Source of the DNA: Actinomycetes bacterium
GTDB lineage: Bacteria > Actinomycetota > Acidimicrobiia > Acidimicrobiales > Palsa-688
Assembly (NCBI GenBank): GCA_021811865.1
Contig: JAKAQB010000105.1
Span: forward strand, 1-9,264
Direction of reading: 5' to 3'
DNA: 9,264 nt
The notes below the pieces were generated by a model. The model was not told the origin of the DNA, made no database searches, and was given only the letters and a program-made list of their open reading frames with translations. The position numbers were made by a program, and so were the translations under genes. Every line of letters starts with the position of its first letter. Position 1 is the first letter of the stretch. Below, piece by piece: positions 5,736 through 9,264 of this stretch.

Positions 5736-7250
5736 CTAGGCGACCTCTTTCTCCCGCTCGGGGGCGCCCTCTGCCACCCTGCGGTCCCGGCGCGACGCCC
5801 GCCAGCGGTCGAACAGCGGGGGGGACGCCCAGGCGGGCTCGTCGGACTCCTGCCACCGGTCGATGTCGGGGACGTGAAGCCCGCGTCTCCCGGTGAGGTG
5901 CAGCGTGAGACCGCCGAGGAAGCCCACGGCCGCGATGGCGAGGCAGATCCACAACGAGCTGTCGATGCCCGTAGAGGCGCTTGCGCCGAGCACACTCGCG
6001 AGGAAGATGAGGATCGGGGCGACGAGGAAGGCCGTGACGCCTCTCATCAGCTCGATCATCGCGAACACGCGCTGAAGCTGCGGAGCCCGCATCGAGAAGC
6101 CCGCCAGGAAGAGCGCCGGCGAGACCGACGCTGCCACGCCGAGGCCGAGCAGACCGGCGGCGGCGGCGGTCACCGGGCCGGTGCGCGGCAGAGTCGTGAG
6201 GAGCAGCGCCGCCGAGACGACGATCGTGGCGAGTCCGACGAGCGCCAGGACGGGCGTGAACCTCGTTCGAAAGAGTGCTCCGAAGAGTCCGGCCACGAGC
6301 ACGGCGGCGAAGAACTCCGGGAGGAAGTAGAGGGCCGTCTCGGTCGGCGTGCTCGAGGTCTTGAGGGACTCGAGGAGGAGCTCCATGATCCCGAAGGCCG
6401 AGGCGCTCGCGGTGAGGGCGATGAAGATGCCCATGACAGGGAGCGTCGTGGCAGCCGCACGTACCGGCATGAGCGGGTTGCGCATGCGGTACTCGACGAC
6501 GACGAGGAGCACGATCATGGCGAAGCCGGCGATGAGGGGCACGAGCGAGACCGGGCCGGCGCTCATGGTCGCCTGCAGGCGGCCGGCGCCGAAGAAGGCG
6601 GCGGCGCATCCGATGACAGCCAGGGCGACGGCCAGGAGATCCCAGGGCGCCTCGAGATCCTGAGCCGGGTCGTCCTCGAAGGTGAGCAGCGAGAACAGCA
6701 GTGCGAGCACGGACACGCCGGCGACGCCCCAGAACAGGGGGCGCCAGCTGGTGCCACCGAGCTGCGCCGCGCCGAGGGTCGGGCCCAGGGCGACGGCGCG
6801 GAAGATGCAGAGATTCATGATGAGGCCTGTGACCGGCATCTTCTTGGCCGGCCAGCGCGTGATGAGCGGCGGCACCGCCGCGATCAGCATGAGGCTGGTG
6901 CAGAGGCCCTGCACGATGAAAGCTGCGATGAAGACGCCGCCGTCGGGCGCCCAGGCCGCCAGGACGGAGGCGACCACGAAGAGGGCCTCGTAGAACACGA
7001 GCATCCTTCGCGCCCGCAGGTGGACGGCGAACTGGACGGCGAGGACGGTGCCGACCGCGTATGCGCCGGTCGAGAGGGCGACCGTGACCTCGAGCGTCTG
7101 GGTCGTGAGACCGGTGCTCTTCGAGATCAGGCCGAGCAGGGGGAAGACCGCTGCCGTGAGCGCCAGATAGGGGATGAGCGAGAAGACGACGAGCGCGACC
7201 GCACCGGGATAGCTCTTGGAAAGCGGTCCGCTGGGCAGATTCACCAGCAC
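5736..7250 (-). CDS. MFS transporter, DHA2-like (14 transmembrane helices)
   Basis: A 504-residue integral membrane protein. About 14 hydrophobic segments can be placed: 17-42, 52-76, 84-103, 105-131, 138-160, 168-190, 203-221, 232-253, 268-293, 306-327, 330-352, 356-386, 403-425 and 431-452. Fourteen helices, the GLIMNLCIFRAVALGPTLG segment in helix 5 (the antiporter-type region) and the GGTSWRPLFWGVAG that follows are features of DHA2 drug:H+ antiporters. The motif A loop between helices 2 and 3 (AVHLRARRM) is degenerate. The C-terminal 50 residues are hydrophilic, Arg/Trp/Glu-rich and cytosolic. The substrate cannot be read from sequence. The start may be GTG 7250 or GTG 7244; neither has a good ribosome-binding site. 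The gene stands alone on this strand, with 52 bases separating its stop from the convergent M23-like gene. The very long open frame on the opposite strand here is a codon-bias shadow. Confidence 0.9.
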   Translation of the reverse strand: MLVNLPSGPLSKSYPGAVALVVFSLIPYLALTAAVFPLLGLISKSTGLTTQTLEVTVALSTGAYAVGTVLAVQFAVHLRARRMLVFYEALFVVASVLAAWAPDGGVFIAAFIVQGLCTSLMLIAAVPPLITRWPAKKMPVTGLIMNLCIFRAVALGPTLGAAQLGGTSWRPLFWGVAGVSVLALLFSLLTFEDDPAQDLEAPWDLLAVALAVIGCAAAFFGAGRLQATMSAGPVSLVPLIAGFAMIVLLVVVEYRMRNPLMPVRAAATTLPVMGIFIALTASASAFGIMELLLESLKTSSTPTETALYFLPEFFAAVLVAGLFGALFRTRFTPVLALVGLATIVVSAALLLTTLPRTGPVTAAAAGLLGLGVAASVSPALFLAGFSMRAPQLQRVFAMIELMRGVTAFLVAPILIFLASVLGASASTGIDSSLWICLAIAAVGFLGGLTLHLTGRRGLHVPDIDRWQESDEPAWASPPLFDRWRASRRDRRVAEGAPEREKEVA

Positions 7251-7280
7251 TCGCTACCCGTTCGTTGTCCGAGCAAACAA
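7251..7280 (-). promoter_or_regulatory. Candidate promoter of the MFS gene
   Basis: Read on the reverse strand, TTGTTT (7280-7275), an 18-base spacer and TAGCGA (7256-7251) resemble -35 and -10 boxes. Transcription about seven bases further on would begin at GTG 7244, giving a leaderless message, in agreement with the lack of a Shine-Dalgarno site. The -10 is imperfect. Confidence 0.25.
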
Positions 7281-7565
7281 GCAGGTGGAGAGGGCGACTC
7301 TGCCAGAAGACCTCAGCACGACCAGATCCCGGCGACCGCCACGATCAGTCGACCCACGAGCGGCGGCCCCGTTTCCTGCCGCCGTCCGTCGGCGCAGGGC
7401 GCCGAGGACGGCGGTGGCACAGGAGAACCCGACCGCTCTCGGTGCACCCGATACGGCCCGCGACCCGGTGCCGGCCGGGGGCTCTGTCCGGCAAGGCACG
7501 CGGGTCGCAGCGACAGGCCAGGCCGTCACTGGCGAGTCAGCCCATCACCCCGAGCGCGGGCAGCG

Positions 7566-7781
7566 ACGTCGGTCCTCGGCTATGACGGAGTCGGAGGCTG
7601 GCATGAGCAGCAGCGGGGCGTCGAGGACCTTGCTGCCGTGGTACTGCACGAACGCCCGCCCCTCGGGGACCCAACTCCTCTCATCACCTACAGGAGGACC
7701 CCGTGCCGCTCCCCCACCGTGCGGGCGGGGCGGGCGGGCGTGCCGCTCTGCCGGGCGCGCTGCCCGGTCGAGCCCGATACA
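7566..7781 (-). pseudogene. Decayed fragment of a GH15 glucoamylase/trehalase-like gene
   Basis: A reverse-strand frame holds two blocks that I recognise from actinobacterial GH15 proteins: CIGLDRAARPAERHARP, matching WVALDRAIRLAERHGRP of relatives, and GRAFVQYHGSKVLDAPLLLMP, matching GAFVQHYGSxxLDASLLLMP, followed by VIAEDRR in the place of FxxxDDPR. Between the blocks the expected sequence around PAPxxRW appears in a neighbouring frame as PPAPPARW, showing at least one frameshift. The rest of a GH15 protein (usually 600 residues or so, including the catalytic acids) is missing on both sides; the frame ends at a stop at 7545-7547. These enzymes hydrolyse alpha-glucosidic bonds such as those of trehalose. 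The fragment is not expected to be functional. Homology is recalled from memory, but the two blocks in correct order and spacing make it fairly convincing. Confidence 0.6.
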
Positions 7782-8251
7782 GGCCGGGAACCCTCCGCAG
7801 ACGAAGCCCCCGCTCGAGCGGTTGCCGCCTCGGGCGCCCATCGGAGCCCGGCGACCGGAGCATCGGGCCGGGTCGCCCGGTCCGCCCGAAGGACGGTCTT
7901 TCCGACGGCGGCAGAAGTGGGCCAAAGATCCGTGACGCCGGCCCACCAAGCCCTTCGAGAGGCCGAGTCGAACGGTGCCGGGCGCCCGAGCCCCGACCGG
8001 TACGCACGACCCTCGTCGGCATTCGCCCGGAGGCGAGGCCTCCGCCCCGGCCCGCGTGCCCTGGATCCACCTCCTCGTGAACGCGCCCTTCGGCTTCGCT
8101 CCGGGCTTGACCAGGGGACGCCCGGGCTCATGTCGCGAGCATCCCAGCGCCGCGGCAGATCGGTGCGGTCTCATCCCTCGTCGTCACGGTCACGGTCTGG
8201 CGATGTCGGACGGCACCCTGCTGCTGATCGGCCCGGTGGGTCACAGGTCTC
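7782..8251 (+). other. Gene-poor stretch, probably decayed coding DNA
   Basis: All three frames on the reverse strand and one on the forward strand stay open for long distances, as expected for GC-rich DNA, but none has a recognisable family, a plausible start with ribosome-binding site, or a consistent third-position bias. Upstream parts of the GH15-like remnant would be expected here on the reverse strand, but I could not identify them. The 7281-7565 stretch likewise holds nothing I can support. Confidence 0.4.
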
Positions 8252-8422
8252 CTATGTCGACGTGGGTTCGTCGATCGCCTTCGCTCGTTCGCCCTCGTGC
8301 TGGTCGTGGCGGCCTTCAGAGTCCTTGAAGGAGACGGCGACCGTGTTCACCCCGGCGATCCTCCACAGCCGCCGGATCACCCGGGCGGCCCCCGTCCAGG
8401 CGGCGCTGGCGGTGCTCACCAC
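8252..8422 (-). CDS. Doubtful small protein or gene fragment (56 codons)
   Basis: Starting at GTG 8422 on the reverse strand, this frame encodes a possible amphipathic helix (AAWTGAARVIRRLWRIAGV), a short hydrophobic stretch (NTVAVSF), and an acidic/basic tail ending DEPTST before TAG 8252-8254. Third positions are almost all G or C. However, the forward strand frame over the same bases shows the same bias because the two third positions coincide, so strand cannot be decided from composition. AAAGGG lies about 11 bases before the start, which is rather far. I recognise no family; it could be the tail of a decayed gene. Confidence 0.25.
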   Translation of the reverse strand: MVSTASAAWTGAARVIRRLWRIAGVNTVAVSFKDSEGRHDQHEGERAKAIDEPTST

Positions 8423-8644
8423 CCAGATGGACGCCCTTTCGCCGCCTGCCCGGAACGACCCTCGACATGAAACCGATGCGGTGGGCCGGCATCTCGCCGG
8501 TGGTCCTCTCGGGCCGCGGAAGGCGGGCAAGGCGATCGCCGGCCGGAGCCACCGCGCCTTCGTCGCCTTGAGGAGAGGCGCTGGCGACCGTGCCCTCGCC
8601 CGTCCGCCCGAGCACGGTCCCCGGCAGGCCCGCTGAGCGAGGCG

Positions 8645-8670
8645 TACGATGGCCCGAGACGGGAGAGGGG
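8645..8670 (+). promoter_or_regulatory. Candidate -10 and strong ribosome-binding site of the secreted-protein gene
   Basis: TACGAT (8645-8650) is a good actinobacterial -10 element. GGGAGAGGGG (8661-8670) is a strong ribosome-binding site six bases before GTG 8677 and decides that start. No clear -35 is visible. Confidence 0.45.
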
Positions 8671-8676
8671 GTCGCG

Positions 8677-9264
8677 GTGGGCAGGAAGTCTCTGGCGCGA
8701 AGGTCGGACCGCCTCGCCGTCGGCCTGACCGTCGTCCTGCTCGCCCTCGCCAACGCCACGCCGGCGGCGGCGGCGCGCCGACCGCACTCGAACGGGAGCG
8801 GCACCCCGATCGGCAACGACGTCTCCTACCCTCAGTGCGCAAGCAAGCTCCCGGCCAGCCCGGCCTTCGGAATCGTCGGGGTCAACGGCGGCCTGGCGAA
8901 CGACCTCAACGCCTGCCTCGGACCGTCGGCGAGCTACCCCTCCTACAGCCAGAGCGAGCTCTACTGGTCGGTTTCGTCGTCGGTGGGAGGAAGCGCCCAG
9001 CCCCCGGCCTCCCTCTACGTGAACACCGCCGATCCGGGCAACGAGTACGGCGGCTCCGCCATCGCCGACTGGCCGACCTCCTCCTCGACCAGCGATCCGT
9101 ACGATGCCTGCACCACGACGACGATCTCGACGACGAACGGCAGCCAGACCGTGGGCGCCGACTCGAACGCATGCGCCTGGCAGTACGGCTACAACAAGGC
9201 TGCTCAGGACGCGCTGTGGTTGACACAGGCCGCCCGAGCGATCGACGCCCAGTCTCCCCCCAGA
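8677..9264 (+). CDS. Secreted protein, GH25-like/DUF1906-like type (5' part only)
   Basis: The first 196 residues are present; the frame is still open at the window end. Residues 1-33 form a Sec signal peptide: basic start (GRKSLARRSDR), hydrophobic core (LAVGLTVVLLALA) and Ala-rich cleavage zone (TPAAAA). The mature part begins IGNDVSYPQC, then FGIVGVNGGLANDLNACL, ELYWSVSSS, ASLYVNTADPGNEYG, and after a Ser/Thr-rich insert ACAWQYGYNKAAQDAL. I recall this order from actinobacterial secreted proteins with a TIM-barrel fold related to GH25 lysozyme-like or DUF1906 (glycoside-hydrolase-like) domains, where DVSYPQC and VNTADPG lie on barrel strands. The later half, which would carry the WxDxE-type motif, lies outside the window, so catalytic ability cannot be judged. 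Four cysteines (54, 80, 145, 166) could form two disulphides. The protein should be exported; a cell-wall role is inferred. GTG 8677 is supported by GGGAGAGGGG six bases upstream. Confidence 0.8.
   Translation, partial: MGRKSLARRSDRLAVGLTVVLLALANATPAAAARRPHSNGSGTPIGNDVSYPQCASKLPASPAFGIVGVNGGLANDLNACLGPSASYPSYSQSELYWSVSSSVGGSAQPPASLYVNTADPGNEYGGSAIADWPTSSSTSDPYDACTTTTISTTNGSQTVGADSNACAWQYGYNKAAQDALWLTQAARAIDAQSPPR

Noticed and set aside
5681..5738. Bidirectional terminator between the convergent genes
   Set aside because: Only 4-5 bp stems (GCCC-CTGA-GGGC at 5688-5699; AGCCG-N7-CGGCT at 5721-5737) and no T tract are visible, too weak to call.
5331..8636. Open frame of 1101 codons on the forward strand
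   Set aside because: It lies antisense to the well-supported MFS transporter and continues through gene-poor DNA. Its translation is Arg/Gly/Glu/Asp/His-rich, low-complexity sequence with no domain, as expected when stop codons are rare in the mirror frame of a GC-rich gene.
8252..8842. Reverse-strand frame of 196 codons as one gene
   Set aside because: Its upstream half is antisense to the secreted-protein gene and its promoter region; only the last 56 codons look possibly coding.

Overview
The window is very GC-rich and its clear genes have mostly G or C in third codon positions, many GTG starts and several starts without a good Shine-Dalgarno site. Together with the protein families present, this points to an actinobacterium. 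An acidimicrobial-type lineage is possible, but that is a guess. It reads as ordinary chromosomal cargo mixed with decaying mobile-element debris.

Layout. 1-1440: the 3' end of an unidentified gene (1-123), a complete DUF6431-type zinc-ribbon/helix-turn-helix protein (251-886) of a kind usually carried by insertion elements, and a frameshifted, truncated reverse-strand remnant of a conserved actinobacterial protein (1087-1421). 1461-2978: a two-gene metal-efflux unit, an ArsR/SmtB-family metal sensor followed by a CzcD-like zinc/cation diffusion facilitator, with a candidate operator/promoter just before it. 2975-3785: gene-poor, with one doubtful small ORF overlapping the efflux gene's stop and an imperfect direct repeat 201 bp apart. 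3786-4070: a one-helix SHOCT-domain membrane protein. 4379-5683: an exported coiled-coil protein with a long Ala-rich tract, a Pro/Ser linker and an M23/LytM-like C-terminal domain that appears to lack the catalytic histidines. 5736-7250 (reverse): a 14-helix DHA2-like MFS transporter, convergent with the previous gene. 7251-8640: gene-poor, holding a decayed fragment of a GH15 glucoamylase/trehalase gene and one doubtful small ORF. 8677-9264: the 5' part of a secreted protein of the actinobacterial GH25-like/DUF1906-like type, cut by the window end.

How the genes work together. Only arsR and the efflux gene form a convincing functional unit: the sensor should release its DNA on metal binding and so permit efflux expression. 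The adjacent element debris suggests the unit sits in, or beside, a laterally acquired segment. The M23-like protein and the terminal secreted protein both act outside the cytoplasm, but nothing links them in one pathway. I found no CRISPR array, tRNA, rRNA or clear defence or biosynthetic system, and no convincing wholly new system. The most interesting items are the two-site metal sensor, the pseudo-peptidase, the two gene remnants and the unexplained repeats.
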